Positions 46,166 through 56,157 of a DNA stretch of 64,000 bases are shown in pieces. The notes beneath the pieces were generated by a model. That model was not told the origin of the DNA. It saw nothing but the letters and a program-made list of their open reading frames with translations, and did no database searches. This stretch comes from Ciceribacter thiooxidans (GTDB lineage Bacteria; Pseudomonadota; Alphaproteobacteria; Rhizobiales; Rhizobiaceae). The stretch lies in the NCBI RefSeq assembly GCF_014126615.1, contig NZ_CP059897.1, positions 620,001 to 684,000 on the forward strand. The letters run 5' to 3'. Each line of letters begins with the position of its first letter. The stretch's first letter is position 1. The position numbers and the translations under genes were made by a program.

Positions 46166-46492
46166 TCATTGGACGGATGAAAAGTCGGTCGGCGATAATA
46201 GACTGCTCGCTATCCTCTCCACGATTGGACCGTTCGCTTCGCTGGCCGACCTGACTGCCAGCCACTCATCATCGGTGACGAAAGAAGACCACTTTGCCTC
46301 GCGTTCCGCCAAACTTTCCCATCTTAGGAAGTAGGTAAGTTGATTGCTGTCCGGTCCGATCGCGGTGGTCCAGAACCCGGCGGGCTCGATGCCAAGACGC
46401 TTCCATATCCCCAGTGTGTGCTCCCGGAAACGCGCAAGCAAATCCGGCAGGCGACCTGGGATGGCTGAATATACTCTTTGTTCGTAGATCAT
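46166..46492 (-). CDS. NIPSNAP family protein
   Basis: This 108-residue protein has a ferredoxin-like NIPSNAP domain (MIYEQRVYSAIPGRLPDLLARF, then YFLRWESLAEREAKW). Small bacterial NIPSNAP proteins are common and mostly uncharacterised; some act in stress or detoxification operons. It stands alone between the GGDEF-EAL gene and the chemoreceptor gene. Confidence 0.75.
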   Translation of the reverse strand: MIYEQRVYSAIPGRLPDLLARFREHTLGIWKRLGIEPAGFWTTAIGPDSNQLTYFLRWESLAEREAKWSSFVTDDEWLAVRSASEANGPIVERIASSLLSPTDFSSVQ

Positions 46493-46990
46493 GTACGCCT
46501 CTCAAGCGTGACGAAGTTCACCTGAAGATGTTCCAGAAAACCGTCGCCTTAGCAACCTTCGTCCATTACGAGATCGGAGGTTCATCGGCATGCTCCGCCG
46601 GTCTGCATAAACGACGCAGATGAGCATCGCCGTTCCGCGAGCGTGGTTCGCTCAGACACCTGGAGCGCATTGCCTATGGTTGGTTAAGCTCGGAAATCGA
46701 CGCACTAAGGCCGTGGAGCTACACGGCCACAATGGTCTGGACTTGCCGTTTACGCTCCCAGGTTGCCTGCCGTTCGTCGACGCCGGCTTGGTCGCCGCGA
46801 CACTGACCTTTGCAGTACTGTCTTCGTCTTCTGCTCTGGGCGTGCGGTTGCGCGGCTGGTGATGTCGATGACTCTACAGGGCATCCTCGTGAGGAGCCCG
46901 GTCTGCGCCACGTACTCAGACGAGACGGTTTCTCGCCCGCCGTTTCGTCACTGCAGTCCGACCCGGACCTCACCAGACGACGTCCCGTAA
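46493..46990. other. Non-coding interval of about 500 bases
   Basis: No gene can be supported here. Short plus-strand frames such as 46620-46862 lack ribosome sites and conserved features. The right side holds the 3' flank of the chemoreceptor gene; no clear terminator hairpin was found. Confidence 0.5.
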
Positions 46991-49426
46991 TCAGAACTCC
47001 TCCCAGTCCGCCGCGCTTGCTGCGGCTGCGGCCGTTCCGCCGCCGAACGCTGACGCAACCTTGCGCGTGAGGTTTCGAACCGGAGATTGTGTCGCAACCA
47101 TGGCCTTGTGCGTCCCCCGCGGCGCGTCGCTGGCGACAGGCTCATCGATCTTGAACTGGGCGATCAGAGCATTGAGCGCAGCCGCTTCGCGGGCCAGACT
47201 GTGGGTCGATGCCGTTGTCTGCTCCACCATGGCAGCGTTCTGTTGCGTGCCCTGATCCATGGTGTTGATCGCAACATTGATCTCCTGGACACTGACGGAT
47301 TGCTCGCGACACGCCTCCACGATTTCATGGACGAGTTTGTTGACCCGCTTGACCTCTTCGACGCTCGCCGCAAGGGACTTGCCGGTGTTGCCGACGAGGG
47401 ATACGCCCTGCTGGACCTGTTCACCCGATGTCAGGATCAGTCCCTTGATCTCCTTGGCGGCCTGGGCCGAACGTTGGGCGAGCTCGCGAACTTCCTGCGC
47501 GACCACCGCAAAGCCCTTGCCGGCCTCGCCGGCCCGAGCTGCTTCGACGCCTGCATTGAGCGCCAGGAGATTTGTCTGGAAAGCTATCTCGTCTATCACG
47601 CCGATGATGTTGCTAATCTCGCTCGATGACTGTTCGATGTGCTTCATCGCCGCGACGGCGGCTCCGACAACCTCTCCAGCTTCTTCCACACCCTTGCGGG
47701 TACGATCAACGAGCTGGCCCGCCTCTTCGGCCCTCTTGGCAGTGTCCTTGACCGTCGCGGTGATTTCTTCCAGCGCCGCTGCCGTCTCTTCGAGAGAAGA
47801 CGCCTGTTGCTCGGTCCTGCGTGAAAGATCATCGGCTGCGGACCGGATCTCATTTGCGCCGCCGTCGATGGCGTAGGCGTTGATCTGCACGTCACGCAAC
47901 GCCGTTTGCAGCTTCATGACAGAATTGTTGAAATCGTAGCGAAGCCCGTCCAGGTTCGCGACGAACGACCGTTCGATGCGGTAGGACATATCGCCATCTG
48001 CAAGCCGGCCCAGCCCTTCGGCGAGCGACTCCACGACGAACTGGATGTCTTGGTTTTCTTGTGCCTTCTGTGCTTCGCGAGCAAGGCGTTCGACCTCGGA
48101 TGCCGAGCGGTTGGCTTCAGCTTCCTGCTCCATTGTTGCCTTTGCGATCGCATTCTCGCGGAAGACGGAGACCGTTGCAGCCATCTTGCCGATTTCGTCA
48201 GAACGATCTGTGCCAGGGATGTCGGCGGCCGTGTCGCCGTCAGCCAACCGGCGCATCGCGTCGGTCATGCTGTTTACTGGTGATGCGATGCTGCGTGCGA
48301 CGAGCCACATGCCGGCGATGCCCGCAAGGGCAATGACGAGAGAGACGACGATCTGCATCTTCGTGTCATTGCTGTTGCGCTCGATCAATTCCGCATCGAG
48401 GTGGTGCGCCTGCGCCATGGCGACGTCCTTCGGCACCTTGATCATGACTGACCATGGCGTCTTTGTGCGGCCGATCACGATCGGAGCGAAAGCTCGAAAG
48501 AAGTCAGCGTCGACCACCACATCTGTCTGGCCGGCCTGAATAGTCTGGAGATATCCTGAAAGTCCAGGTTCGGCCTGGTCAAAGTTGCTGCCGATCGTCT
48601 CGGGCCGTTCGCTCGATGCCACGACAAGACCCTTGTAACTGACAATCTCGACCGAGGCCTTGCCATCATAGATAGATTTGTTCACCTGTTCGGCTAGCTT
48701 CTGTACAAAAGCAAGGTCGAAGTCGGCACCTGCGACGCCCCGAAACGTGCCGTTGACCATGATCGGGACCGACATGGTAGCCAAGTAGACATTCTTGCCT
48801 TGAACCACGTAGGGCAACGGATCGAGGATGCTCTCACCGTTGCCGTTTTGCGGTCCAATGTACCAACCACCTTTCATGACGCCATTGGGATGGAGGTCGT
48901 GACTGTCATATTCGACGAGCGGCTGAATGGCGATCTTGCCGGCGGCGTCCCGCGTCCAGTACGGCAAGAATCGGCCGGTAGCGTCTGAGCCCATGTCGCG
49001 CCGGTCGCGGAATGCCGTGTCCTGGCCGTCGAGCATGTTCGGCTCCCACGCGCTATAAGTGCCGTTGAAGCCCGGGTTTTCCTTCAGGACGTTGAGCAAA
49101 ATAGCGTTCAGTTGGGTCCGCCGCGCTGCAGTCGGCGTCGCAGTCTCACCCTCCTCGGACGCGAGCACTTCGAATGTACGAGCCATATCGCGAGCCGCAT
49201 CGAAGGCGCCTTCGAGCGCGGAGCGGACAACGCCGGCTTGCGTCGCTGCCAAGGTCTTGAGACTGTCGCGCGTCAATTGATCAGTTAGAGCGCGTGTCTC
49301 TTCACTGACGAAGGAGCGGCTGTTGCCCCCCGAGACGACGCTGAAGCCGACCACTGCGCCGGTGGCAGCGAGAACGCAAATCCCCGAGAGGGCCGCGATT
49401 TTTGTTTGTATAGATCGAAACTGCAT
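46991..49426 (-). CDS. Methyl-accepting chemotaxis protein with Cache domain
   Basis: The 811-residue receptor has an N-terminal membrane helix (about 10-30), a periplasmic dCache ligand domain (about 40-345), a second membrane helix, HAMP segments and a cytoplasmic signalling domain with the conserved hairpin tip ([20 protein letters not shown]). Double Cache domains often bind amino acids or organic acids. The C-terminus ends in DWEEF, which resembles the NWETF-type pentapeptide that tethers CheR and CheB. No che genes are nearby, so it is a stand-alone receptor. Confidence 0.92.
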   Translation of the reverse strand: MQFRSIQTKIAALSGICVLAATGAVVGFSVVSGGNSRSFVSEETRALTDQLTRDSLKTLAATQAGVVRSALEGAFDAARDMARTFEVLASEEGETATPTAARRTQLNAILLNVLKENPGFNGTYSAWEPNMLDGQDTAFRDRRDMGSDATGRFLPYWTRDAAGKIAIQPLVEYDSHDLHPNGVMKGGWYIGPQNGNGESILDPLPYVVQGKNVYLATMSVPIMVNGTFRGVAGADFDLAFVQKLAEQVNKSIYDGKASVEIVSYKGLVVASSERPETIGSNFDQAEPGLSGYLQTIQAGQTDVVVDADFFRAFAPIVIGRTKTPWSVMIKVPKDVAMAQAHHLDAELIERNSNDTKMQIVVSLVIALAGIAGMWLVARSIASPVNSMTDAMRRLADGDTAADIPGTDRSDEIGKMAATVSVFRENAIAKATMEQEAEANRSASEVERLAREAQKAQENQDIQFVVESLAEGLGRLADGDMSYRIERSFVANLDGLRYDFNNSVMKLQTALRDVQINAYAIDGGANEIRSAADDLSRRTEQQASSLEETAAALEEITATVKDTAKRAEEAGQLVDRTRKGVEEAGEVVGAAVAAMKHIEQSSSEISNIIGVIDEIAFQTNLLALNAGVEAARAGEAGKGFAVVAQEVRELAQRSAQAAKEIKGLILTSGEQVQQGVSLVGNTGKSLAASVEEVKRVNKLVHEIVEACREQSVSVQEINVAINTMDQGTQQNAAMVEQTTASTHSLAREAAALNALIAQFKIDEPVASDAPRGTHKAMVATQSPVRNLTRKVASAFGGGTAAAAASAADWEEF

Positions 49427-49864
49427 GTCCTGTATCCCATTTTCGGACCGTAGCCAGCATTAGGCCGGAATGAGATTCAGCAAGCCGCCGCAATGGTTAA
49501 CCGGTCCTAACTGGGACTTCTTCCTCCCGAGGAGGTGTTTCAAAAATGAAACAATCGGAAGCGGATTCGACAAACGTCCCCTACCTCGGAGGGCGCTCTA
49601 CCGGCTGGTGGGGATTGAGACTTCTCGTCAACACGCCTTCTAACAGGGACGCTTCGCTTGTCCCGATGGGACGAGGCTGCCTACGTGGTCCTTACCGGCA
49701 AAACATTGTCGCCGCATCGTCGTGCCGGAAATCTTCTATGGTGCTCAGGACCATGTCAGGCATGCGCTCACACGTGTGCCCGCGCAATAGAGTTCCGGCA
49801 GTCCGAGGGTTCTCATAAGATCGGCAGTGCCGAAACAGACTGACAAGACGACTGGCAGTTCGCT
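49427..49864. other. Non-coding interval between chemoreceptor and paaR
   Basis: About 440 bases without a supported gene. Two small perfect hairpins stand side by side: CCTCC-CGA-GGAGG at 49523-49535 and GTTTCA-AAAA-TGAAAC at 49537-49552, about 100 bases upstream of the chemoreceptor start. They may be regulatory or chance. Short open frames here (49546-49818 plus, 49692-49955 minus) show no recognisable protein. Confidence 0.45.
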
Positions 49865-50464
49865 TCAGCGAACTGCCTTGATCCCTTCGAGAATCAGCGT
49901 CGTCGCCACGTCGGCATAGTCTTCCCGCGTGATGCGTCCGCCGTCCCGAAACCACATGTAGACCCAGTTCATCATGCCGAACAGCGACATGGTGACGGGC
50001 ATCAGCAGCGGTCTCTCCTTGCTGTCGAGTTCGGGGTTGATGTCGCGGAGCAGGTTGGAGAAGCGGCGGACGATCCGACGCTCGATCTCGGTAATCCCGG
50101 CCTTCTGCTCGTCGGAGAGGGCGGAGGTCGCGTTGAGCTGTACCTTGTGCTGATTGTCGGCGCCACGGTAGTTTTCGAGCACCACACCGACCAACCGGCG
50201 CAACCGCTTTTCTGCCTGCTCGTCCGGGGCGTCGGCCGCCTGGATCGCTTGGTCGAGTTCTTCAAGATGGGTGACGATGATCGCGTAGATCAGCGCGTCC
50301 TTGCTCGGATAGTAGTGATAGAGCAGAGCCTTGGAGACGCCCGAATGGGTCGCGATCTGGGACATGGAGGCCTTCTCCATGCCTTGTTCGGCAAATACGG
50401 CGGCGGCATGGTCCAGAATGCCGCGACGCTTTTCCTCAAAGTCGTTTGCCCGGGTGCGAGCCAT
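49865..50464 (-). CDS. paaR: TetR-family regulator of the paa locus (PaaR-like)
   Basis: The 199-residue repressor has an N-terminal TetR helix-turn-helix (MSQIATHSGVSKALLYHYYPSKDALIYAII) and an all-helical ligand domain. TetR-type PaaR proteins repress phenylacetate genes and are released by phenylacetyl-CoA. The ATG at 50464 (MARTRANDF) is preferred over an in-frame start at 50497. It is encoded just after paaK on the same strand, separated by a terminator-like hairpin. A GACCG-GA-CGGTC dyad between paaG and paaN is the likely operator. Confidence 0.85.
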   Translation of the reverse strand: MARTRANDFEEKRRGILDHAAAVFAEQGMEKASMSQIATHSGVSKALLYHYYPSKDALIYAIIVTHLEELDQAIQAADAPDEQAEKRLRRLVGVVLENYRGADNQHKVQLNATSALSDEQKAGITEIERRIVRRFSNLLRDINPELDSKERPLLMPVTMSLFGMMNWVYMWFRDGGRITREDYADVATTLILEGIKAVR

Positions 50465-50493
50465 GATTTCGCTTTCCTGCTTGCAGAGCGCCT

Positions 50494-50518
50494 GCAAAAG
50501 GGGGGCACTTATGCCCCC
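50494..50518 (-). terminator. Terminator between paaK and paaR
   Basis: The 7-bp stem GGGGGCA / TGCCCCC with loop CTTA, followed on the minus strand by CTTTTG, lies after the paaK stop and before the paaR start. It fits a Rho-independent terminator that partly separates the regulator from the paaGIK operon. Confidence 0.7.
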
Positions 50519-50561
50519 GCCTCATTACAACAATTGTCCTTGAACTGTCACGGGTAGCCGC

Positions 50562-51872
50562 TCAGCCCTTCGGTCGGTTGTCCACTACGCGCTTGGCCTT
50601 GCCCTCCGAACGGACGATGGAAGTGGGGTCTCGGACCTCGATCCTGGTGCTGATGCCCACCACGCTCTTGATGTGATGCGCCAGTTCCTTGGCCGACTGT
50701 GCACGGGCCGCCGCATCGGTGTGATCGGCCGCGCACTCGACGTGTACCGTCATATTGTCCATCCGCCCGACTCGGGTCAGCTCGATCTGGAAGTGCGGCG
50801 CGAGCCCGCCGCATTTCAGGATCTGCTCCTCGATCTGGGTGGGGAAGACGTTGACGCCGCGCAGGATGATCATGTCATCGCTGCGCCCGGTGATCTTCTC
50901 GATACGTCGCATCGAGCGCGCCGTGCCAGGCAGCAAGCGTGTGAGATCGCGGGTGCGGTAACGCACCATCGGCAGGCCTTCCTTGGTCAGCGTCGTGAAC
51001 ACCAGTTCGCCGAGCTCTCCGTCGGGCAGCACTTCGCCTGTCATCGGATCGATGATCTCCGGATAGAAGTGATCCTCCCAGACATGCAGGCCGTCCTTGG
51101 TCTCCACACATTCGTTGGCGACACCCGGCCCCATCACCTCGGAAAGGCCATAGATGTCGACCGCATGCATATTGAAGGCCTGTTCGATTTCCGAGCGCAT
51201 GGCGTTCGTCCAAGGCTCGGCGCCGAAGATGCCGACTTCGATCGAGCTTTCCCGCGGGTCGATACCCTGGCGGCGGAACTCGTCGAGGATGGACAGCATG
51301 TAGGAGGGTGTCACCATGATGACGCGCGGCTTGAAGTCGTTCATCAAGGTGACCTGGCGCTCGGTCATGCCGCCCGAGATCGGCACGACGGTGCAGCCGA
51401 GCCGTTCGGCGCCGTAATGCGCGCCGAGACCACCGGTGAACAGGCCATAGCCATAGGCGACATGCACGATGTCGCCGGGGCGACCGCCGGATGCCCGGAT
51501 CGAGCGCGCAACCACGTCGGCCCAGACGTCGATGTCGTGCTTGGTGTAGCCGACGACCGTCGGCTTGCCGGTGGTGCCGGACGATCCGTGGATGCGCACC
51601 AGTTTTTCGCGCGGCACGGCGAACATGCCGAACGGATAGGTGTCGCGCAGGTCGGTCTTGGTGGTGAAGGGGAACTTCGACAGGTCCGACAGGGTCTTCA
51701 GGTCTTCCGGGTGCACGCCGTGCTCGTCAAAACGCGTCCGATAGAAGGGCGAGTTCTCGTAGGCGTGTTTGAGCGAGCGCTTCATCCGGTGAAACTGGAG
51801 CGCCGAGATTTCGTCCCGCGAGGCGATTTCGATCGGATCCAGATCCTGGGGACGGCTTACAAAGTCGAGCAT
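50562..51872 (-). CDS. paaK: Phenylacetate-CoA ligase
   Basis: The 436-residue enzyme activates phenylacetate to phenylacetyl-CoA with ATP, the first step of the aerobic paa pathway. The adenylate motif SSGTTGKPT, the YGLSEVMGPG segment and YRTRDLTRLLPG match PaaK, and length is normal. It is the third gene of a minus-strand operon (paaG, paaI, paaK). Phenylacetyl-CoA is also the inducer for PaaR, so this enzyme controls induction of the locus. Confidence 0.93.
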   Translation of the reverse strand: MLDFVSRPQDLDPIEIASRDEISALQFHRMKRSLKHAYENSPFYRTRFDEHGVHPEDLKTLSDLSKFPFTTKTDLRDTYPFGMFAVPREKLVRIHGSSGTTGKPTVVGYTKHDIDVWADVVARSIRASGGRPGDIVHVAYGYGLFTGGLGAHYGAERLGCTVVPISGGMTERQVTLMNDFKPRVIMVTPSYMLSILDEFRRQGIDPRESSIEVGIFGAEPWTNAMRSEIEQAFNMHAVDIYGLSEVMGPGVANECVETKDGLHVWEDHFYPEIIDPMTGEVLPDGELGELVFTTLTKEGLPMVRYRTRDLTRLLPGTARSMRRIEKITGRSDDMIILRGVNVFPTQIEEQILKCGGLAPHFQIELTRVGRMDNMTVHVECAADHTDAAARAQSAKELAHHIKSVVGISTRIEVRDPTSIVRSEGKAKRVVDNRPKG

Positions 51873-51897
51873 GATTTCCTCCCTGGAATGCGGTGGT

Positions 51898-52335
51898 TCA
51901 GGCGGGATCGGGCAGGTGTGTGCCCTTCACCGTCCGCGACAGGCCGCGAAACTCGGCGACGAGGTCGCCACTCTGATTTGAAATGCGAATATCGTAGATC
52001 CCGGACCGGCCCTTTCGCGATACTTCTCGGGCTTCGGCGGTCAGCCGGTCACCAATCCTACCGGGGCTGACATAGGTGATCGTGCAGTTTTGCGCGACGG
52101 TCACCTGATTGTAGCCGTTGCAGGCGAAAGCAAAGGCGCTGTCGGCGAGGGTGAAGATGTAACCGCCATGACAATTGCCGTGGCCGTTGGACATGGTCTC
52201 GGTGATATCCATCGACAGTGTCGCCTCGCCCGGCGCGATGTGCTCGATGCGCATGCCGAGGTGCTGTGACGCAGTGTCGAGCTTCCACATTGCCTCGGCG
52301 CAGGCGTCCGACATTTGTTGCGCGGTCATCGTCAT
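51898..52335 (-). CDS. paaI: Hydroxyphenylacetyl-CoA thioesterase PaaI
   Basis: The 145-residue hot-dog thioesterase carries the PaaI signature GHGNCHGGYIFTLADSAF with the catalytic Asp. PaaI releases CoA from dead-end ring-hydroxylated intermediates of phenylacetate catabolism. Its start overlaps the paaG stop by four bases. It lies 25 bases upstream of paaK. Confidence 0.9.
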   Translation of the reverse strand: MTMTAQQMSDACAEAMWKLDTASQHLGMRIEHIAPGEATLSMDITETMSNGHGNCHGGYIFTLADSAFAFACNGYNQVTVAQNCTITYVSPGRIGDRLTAEAREVSRKGRSGIYDIRISNQSGDLVAEFRGLSRTVKGTHLPDPA

Positions 52336-53126
52336 CGGCCCGAAAACTCCGGCTTGCGTTTTTCAAGGAAGGCGGTGACGCCTTCGGCATAGTCGGCCGT
52401 GCGACCGGCTTCGCGCTGGCAGTCGCGCTCCATGTCGAGCTGCTGGTCGAGGCTGTTGGTGGCCGCCGCCTGGATGAGCCGCTTGGTGAGGCCGAGCCCG
52501 CGGGTCGCGCCCTCGGCGAGCGACCGGGCGAGCGTTTCGGCTTCCGTCATCAGCTGGTCGTCATCGACCGCCTTCCAGATCAGGCCCCAGTCGGCGGCAC
52601 GCTCGGCCATCAGCGGCTCGGCAGTCATAGCGAGCGCCTTGGCGCGCGGTTCGCCGAGAATGCGTGCAAGGCTCCAGCTGCCGCCGGCATCGGGGATGAG
52701 CCCGATCTTGGAAAAGGCCTGGATGAATTTCGCCGAGCGGGCGGCAAGCACGATATCGCAGGCAAATGCGATGTTGGCACCGGCCCCTGCCGCGACCCCG
52801 TTGACCGCACAGACGACCGGCTTCTCCAGCGAACGGATCAATCGCAGTGTCGGATTGTAGAAGGTTTCAAGCGTATGCCCGAGATCAGGAGCAGGCCCGC
52901 CCTTGCGCGGGTCGCGATCGCCGAGATCCTGGCCGGCGGAAAACCCACGACCGGCGCCGGTCAGCAGGACCGCGCGGACAAGATCGTCATCGTGAGCGCG
53001 CTGCAATGCTGCGCGCAAGGCGATGTGCATTTCTTCGTTGAACGAATTGAGTTTTTCCGGGCGGTTCAGCGTCAACCGCAGAACGCCGCCATCCATCGCC
53101 ACCAGAACAGTGTCGGATTGGTGCAT
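52332..53126 (-). CDS. paaG: Enoyl-CoA hydratase/isomerase PaaG
   Basis: This 264-residue crotonase has oxyanion-hole segments GFSAGQDLG and AAGAGANIAFACD and the IPDAGGSW segment typical of PaaG, the 1,2-epoxyphenylacetyl-CoA isomerase that forms the oxepin ring. The ATG at 53126 (MHQSDTV) is preferred to the in-frame start at 53153. It is the first gene of the minus-strand paaGIK operon, divergent from paaN. Confidence 0.9.
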   Translation of the reverse strand: MHQSDTVLVAMDGGVLRLTLNRPEKLNSFNEEMHIALRAALQRAHDDDLVRAVLLTGAGRGFSAGQDLGDRDPRKGGPAPDLGHTLETFYNPTLRLIRSLEKPVVCAVNGVAAGAGANIAFACDIVLAARSAKFIQAFSKIGLIPDAGGSWSLARILGEPRAKALAMTAEPLMAERAADWGLIWKAVDDDQLMTEAETLARSLAEGATRGLGLTKRLIQAAATNSLDQQLDMERDCQREAGRTADYAEGVTAFLEKRKPEFSGR

Positions 53127-53183
53127 CGCTGTCTCCCTTGCCCCACTCCACATCCGGGGCTGTAAAAACCTCTTGCATAAACC

Positions 53184-53195
53184 GACCGGACGGTC
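53184..53195. promoter_or_regulatory. Probable PaaR operator between paaG and paaN
   Basis: The dyad GACCG-GA-CGGTC, within ACCGACCGGACGGTCAAT, is centred in the 101-base divergent region between paaG and paaN. GACCG/CGGTC-type inverted repeats are typical of TetR-type PaaR sites, so one bound dimer could repress both operons. Confidence 0.7.
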
Positions 53196-53227
53196 AATTA
53201 TAAACGACAGCAGAGGAGAATTTTGTC

Positions 53228-54880
53228 ATGTCCGACCTGTTCGACCGTCATCGTGATCTCTTGGAAACTGCCGTCAAGGCTCTGTCCGAGCGCGGTTTCT
53301 GGTCACCCTTTCCGGAAGTTCCGAGCGGCAAGATCTACGGTGAGACCGCCAAGGACGACGGTGAAGCGACCTTCCGGTCGCTCGTCGGCGCCCGGTTTGA
53401 CCTGCCGGGCCACCCGGAGAGCAAGCGCCTCGGTTCCGAGAAATCGCCCTGGGGCCTCGATCTCAACGTGCTTTACCCGGCAAGCGACGTGACGACGCTC
53501 GTCGCCGCCTCGAAAGCAGCCGGAGAGGTCTGGGCGGATGCATCGCCGGAGACACGGGTCGGCATCTGCCTCGAAATCCTGACGCGCCTCAATCATATCA
53601 GCTTCGCGATGGCCAACGCCGTCATGCACACGACCGGCCAGGCCTTTCCCATGGCCTTCCAGGCCGGTGGCCCGCATGCACAGGACCGTGGTCTCGAGGC
53701 GGTTGCCACCGCTTGGGCGGAGATGACCCGCACGCCGGGCCAGGCCACTTGGGAAAAGCCGCAGGGCAAGGCCCCGGCGATCATTCTCGAAAAGAACTGG
53801 CAGGTCGTGCCGCGGGGTATCGCGCTCGCGATCGGTTGCCAGACCTTCCCGACCTGGAACAGCTATCCCGGCATCTTTGCCAGCCTCGCCACCGGCAATA
53901 CGGTCATCGTCAAGCCGCATCCCGGCGCGATCCTGCCGCTTGCGCTGACCGTGAAGGTGGCGCGTGAGGTGCTGGTCGAAGCCGGTTTCCCGGCGGATGT
54001 CGTTCTCTTGGCCGTCGATGAAGCGGGCGTGGAGATCACGAAGAACCTCGTCACTCACACGGACATCGCCATCATCGATTACACCGGCTCCAGCGCGTTC
54101 GGAGAATGGGTGCGCGACAATGCCGGTTCTGCCCAGGTGTTTACCGAGGAGGCAGGTGTCAATTCGATCGTGATTGCCGCGACCGACGACTTCGCCGGTA
54201 TGTGCGCCAACATCGCCTTCTCGATCTCGCTCTATTCGGGTCAGATGTGCACCGCGCCGCAGGACATCTTCGTTCCGCGCGAAGGCATCGAGACCAACGA
54301 AGGCCACAAGAGCTTCGACGACGTCGCGGCCGCAATCGCCGCTGCCGTCGACGTGCTTCTGAGCGATTCGGCGCGCGCTTCGGGCGTTTGCGGGGCCATC
54401 GCCAATCCCGCGACGCTGGCGCGGGTCGATGAGGCACGGGGCCTCGGTCGTGTCATCCGCGAGTCCGCGCCACTTTCCGATGGCCGCAGCGCAACGCCGC
54501 TGATCGTCGCGGTCGATGCGGGCGAGACGAAGGCGCATGAGGAAGAATGCTTCGGCCCGATCGCCTTCATCGTCGCCTCGGACAGCGCAGAGGCGGCGAT
54601 CGACCTGGCCGCTGGCCTCGCCCGCAGCAAGGGCGCAATCACGGCCGCGCTCTACGACACCGACGAAGCGCGCATCGCTTACGCGGTGAAGACCTTTGCC
54701 CGCGCCGGCGTCAACCTGTCGATCAATCTCACGGGTAACATCTTCGTCAACCAGTCGGCTGCGTTTTCCGACTTTCACGTCACCGGTGCCAATCCAGCTG
54801 GAAATGCCAGCCTGACCGACACCGCCTTCGTCGCCAACCGGTTCCGGCTGGCGATGTGGCGCCGCCCCAAGGCGGCGTAA
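53228..54880 (+). CDS. paaN: PaaN, ring-opening aldehyde dehydrogenase type protein
   Basis: The 550-residue protein is an aldehyde-dehydrogenase-family member of the phenylacetic acid degradation protein PaaN type. It has a nucleotide-binding part, FTEEAGVNS with the general-base Glu, the catalytic Cys in SGQMCTAPQ and EECFGP. It lacks the C-terminal MaoC hydratase domain of enteric PaaZ, as usual for this type; ring opening of oxepin-CoA may then need a separate hydratase. It heads the plus-strand operon that includes the Liv-type importer and a FadJ-like gene. Confidence 0.9.
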   Translation: MSDLFDRHRDLLETAVKALSERGFWSPFPEVPSGKIYGETAKDDGEATFRSLVGARFDLPGHPESKRLGSEKSPWGLDLNVLYPASDVTTLVAASKAAGEVWADASPETRVGICLEILTRLNHISFAMANAVMHTTGQAFPMAFQAGGPHAQDRGLEAVATAWAEMTRTPGQATWEKPQGKAPAIILEKNWQVVPRGIALAIGCQTFPTWNSYPGIFASLATGNTVIVKPHPGAILPLALTVKVAREVLVEAGFPADVVLLAVDEAGVEITKNLVTHTDIAIIDYTGSSAFGEWVRDNAGSAQVFTEEAGVNSIVIAATDDFAGMCANIAFSISLYSGQMCTAPQDIFVPREGIETNEGHKSFDDVAAAIAAAVDVLLSDSARASGVCGAIANPATLARVDEARGLGRVIRESAPLSDGRSATPLIVAVDAGETKAHEEECFGPIAFIVASDSAEAAIDLAAGLARSKGAITAALYDTDEARIAYAVKTFARAGVNLSINLTGNIFVNQSAAFSDFHVTGANPAGNASLTDTAFVANRFRLAMWRRPKAA

Positions 54881-54918
54881 CGCCTTTTCTTTCAATGTTC
54901 TCAGGGAGGAGAAATAAA

Positions 54919-56055
54919 ATGAAGACGACGACAGCACTCGTCACACTCATGGCGATGGGTTTTGCAACCGCGGCTGAGGCCGAGATCAGGATCGGCGCCA
55001 CCGTATCGGCGACCGGCCCCGCTTCGTTCCTCGGCGACCCCGAGGCCAAGACGCTGGAAATGCTGGTCGAGGAGATCAATGCGAAGGGCGGGGTCAACGG
55101 CGAACAGCTCAAGCTCGTTCTCTACGACGATGGCGGCGATCCAAACAAGGCGCGCACCTTCGCAACCCGCCTCGTCGAGGACGACGAGGTGGTGGCCATC
55201 ATAGGCGGCACGACGACCGGCACGACGATGTCGATCATTCCGGTCGCCGAGGATGCCGAGGTGCCGTTCATCTCGCTCGCCGGTGCCATCGAGATCATCG
55301 ATCCGGTCAAGCACTGGGTCTTCAAGACCCCGCACACGGATCGCATGGCCTGCCAGAAGATCTTCGAAGACATGAAGAAGAACGCGATCAGCAAGATCGG
55401 CGTCATTTCCGGCACCGACGGCTTCGGTGCCTCGATGCACAAGCAGTGTATCGCCGTTGCCGGCGACTACGGCATCGAAATCGCAGCCGACGAGACCTAC
55501 GGTCCACAGGATGCCGACATGACGCCGCAGCTCACCAACATCAAGGGAACGGCCGGTGTCCAGGCCGTGCTGAATGCCGGTTTCGGCCAGGGTCCGTCGA
55601 TCGTCACCCGCAATTATTCCCAGCTTGCCGTCGGCGTGCCGCTCTATCAGTCGCATGGCGTCGCCTCCGACGGCTTCATCGAGCTCGCCGGCGCAAAGGC
55701 CGCGGAAGGCGTTCGCCTTCCGGGCACCGCGCTGCTGGTTGCCGGCATCCTCGCCGACGGCGATTCCCAGAAGGCCGTGGTGACGGAGTACAAGGCAGCC
55801 TACGAGAAGAAGACCGGCTCCGCCGTCTCGACCTTCGGCGGCTATGCCCATGACGCCCTGCGCATCCTCGTCGATGCCATCGGACGTGCCGGTTCGGCAG
55901 AGCCAGAAGCGATCCGCGACGCGATCGAAGGCACGTCCGGCCTCGTCGGAACCACCGGTGTCGTGACGATGTCGGCGGACAATCACCTCGGCCTCGATCT
56001 CTCGGCATTCCGCATGCTGGAAATCAAGGACGGTGGCTGGACCATCATCGAATAG
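54919..56055 (+). CDS. Branched-chain-type periplasmic binding protein of the paa locus
   Basis: The 378-residue protein has a signal peptide (MKTTTALVTLMAMGFATAAEA) and a type I periplasmic fold of the LivJ family (GATVSATGPASFLGDPEAKT; LVLYDDGGDPNKAR). CAGGGAGGAGA precedes the ATG at 54919. It starts 38 bases after paaN and precedes livHMGF-type genes. LivJ-like proteins in aromatic-acid operons usually bind aromatic acids, so phenylacetate or a relative is the likely ligand. Confidence 0.9.
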   Translation: MKTTTALVTLMAMGFATAAEAEIRIGATVSATGPASFLGDPEAKTLEMLVEEINAKGGVNGEQLKLVLYDDGGDPNKARTFATRLVEDDEVVAIIGGTTTGTTMSIIPVAEDAEVPFISLAGAIEIIDPVKHWVFKTPHTDRMACQKIFEDMKKNAISKIGVISGTDGFGASMHKQCIAVAGDYGIEIAADETYGPQDADMTPQLTNIKGTAGVQAVLNAGFGQGPSIVTRNYSQLAVGVPLYQSHGVASDGFIELAGAKAAEGVRLPGTALLVAGILADGDSQKAVVTEYKAAYEKKTGSAVSTFGGYAHDALRILVDAIGRAGSAEPEAIRDAIEGTSGLVGTTGVVTMSADNHLGLDLSAFRMLEIKDGGWTIIE

Positions 56056-56094
56056 GCACCCGAACCGTCCCCTCGCGGGGACAAGGGCATTGAT

Positions 56095-56125
56095 GCGGAG
56101 CCTGCGAACGATCTGCAGGCTCCGC
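56095..56125 (+). other. Strong intra-operon hairpin
   Basis: An 11-bp perfect stem (GCGGAGCCTGC / GCAGGCTCCGC) with a 9-base loop lies between the binding-protein and livH-type genes. No T tract follows, so it is more likely an mRNA-stabilising or processing element that keeps binding-protein message abundant than a terminator. Confidence 0.7.
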
Positions 56126-56157
56126 TTCGTAGAAAAGCGGCCACAACGGGGTCTTCG

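Noticed and set aside
50673..52070. Long plus-strand frame antisense to paaK and paaI
   Set aside because: It follows from high GC at third codon positions; it has no ribosome site and no recognisable motif, and the minus strand encodes well-conserved enzymes.
53303..54937. 544-codon minus-strand frame antisense to paaN
   Set aside because: Shadow of an intact aldehyde-dehydrogenase-family gene; no supporting features.
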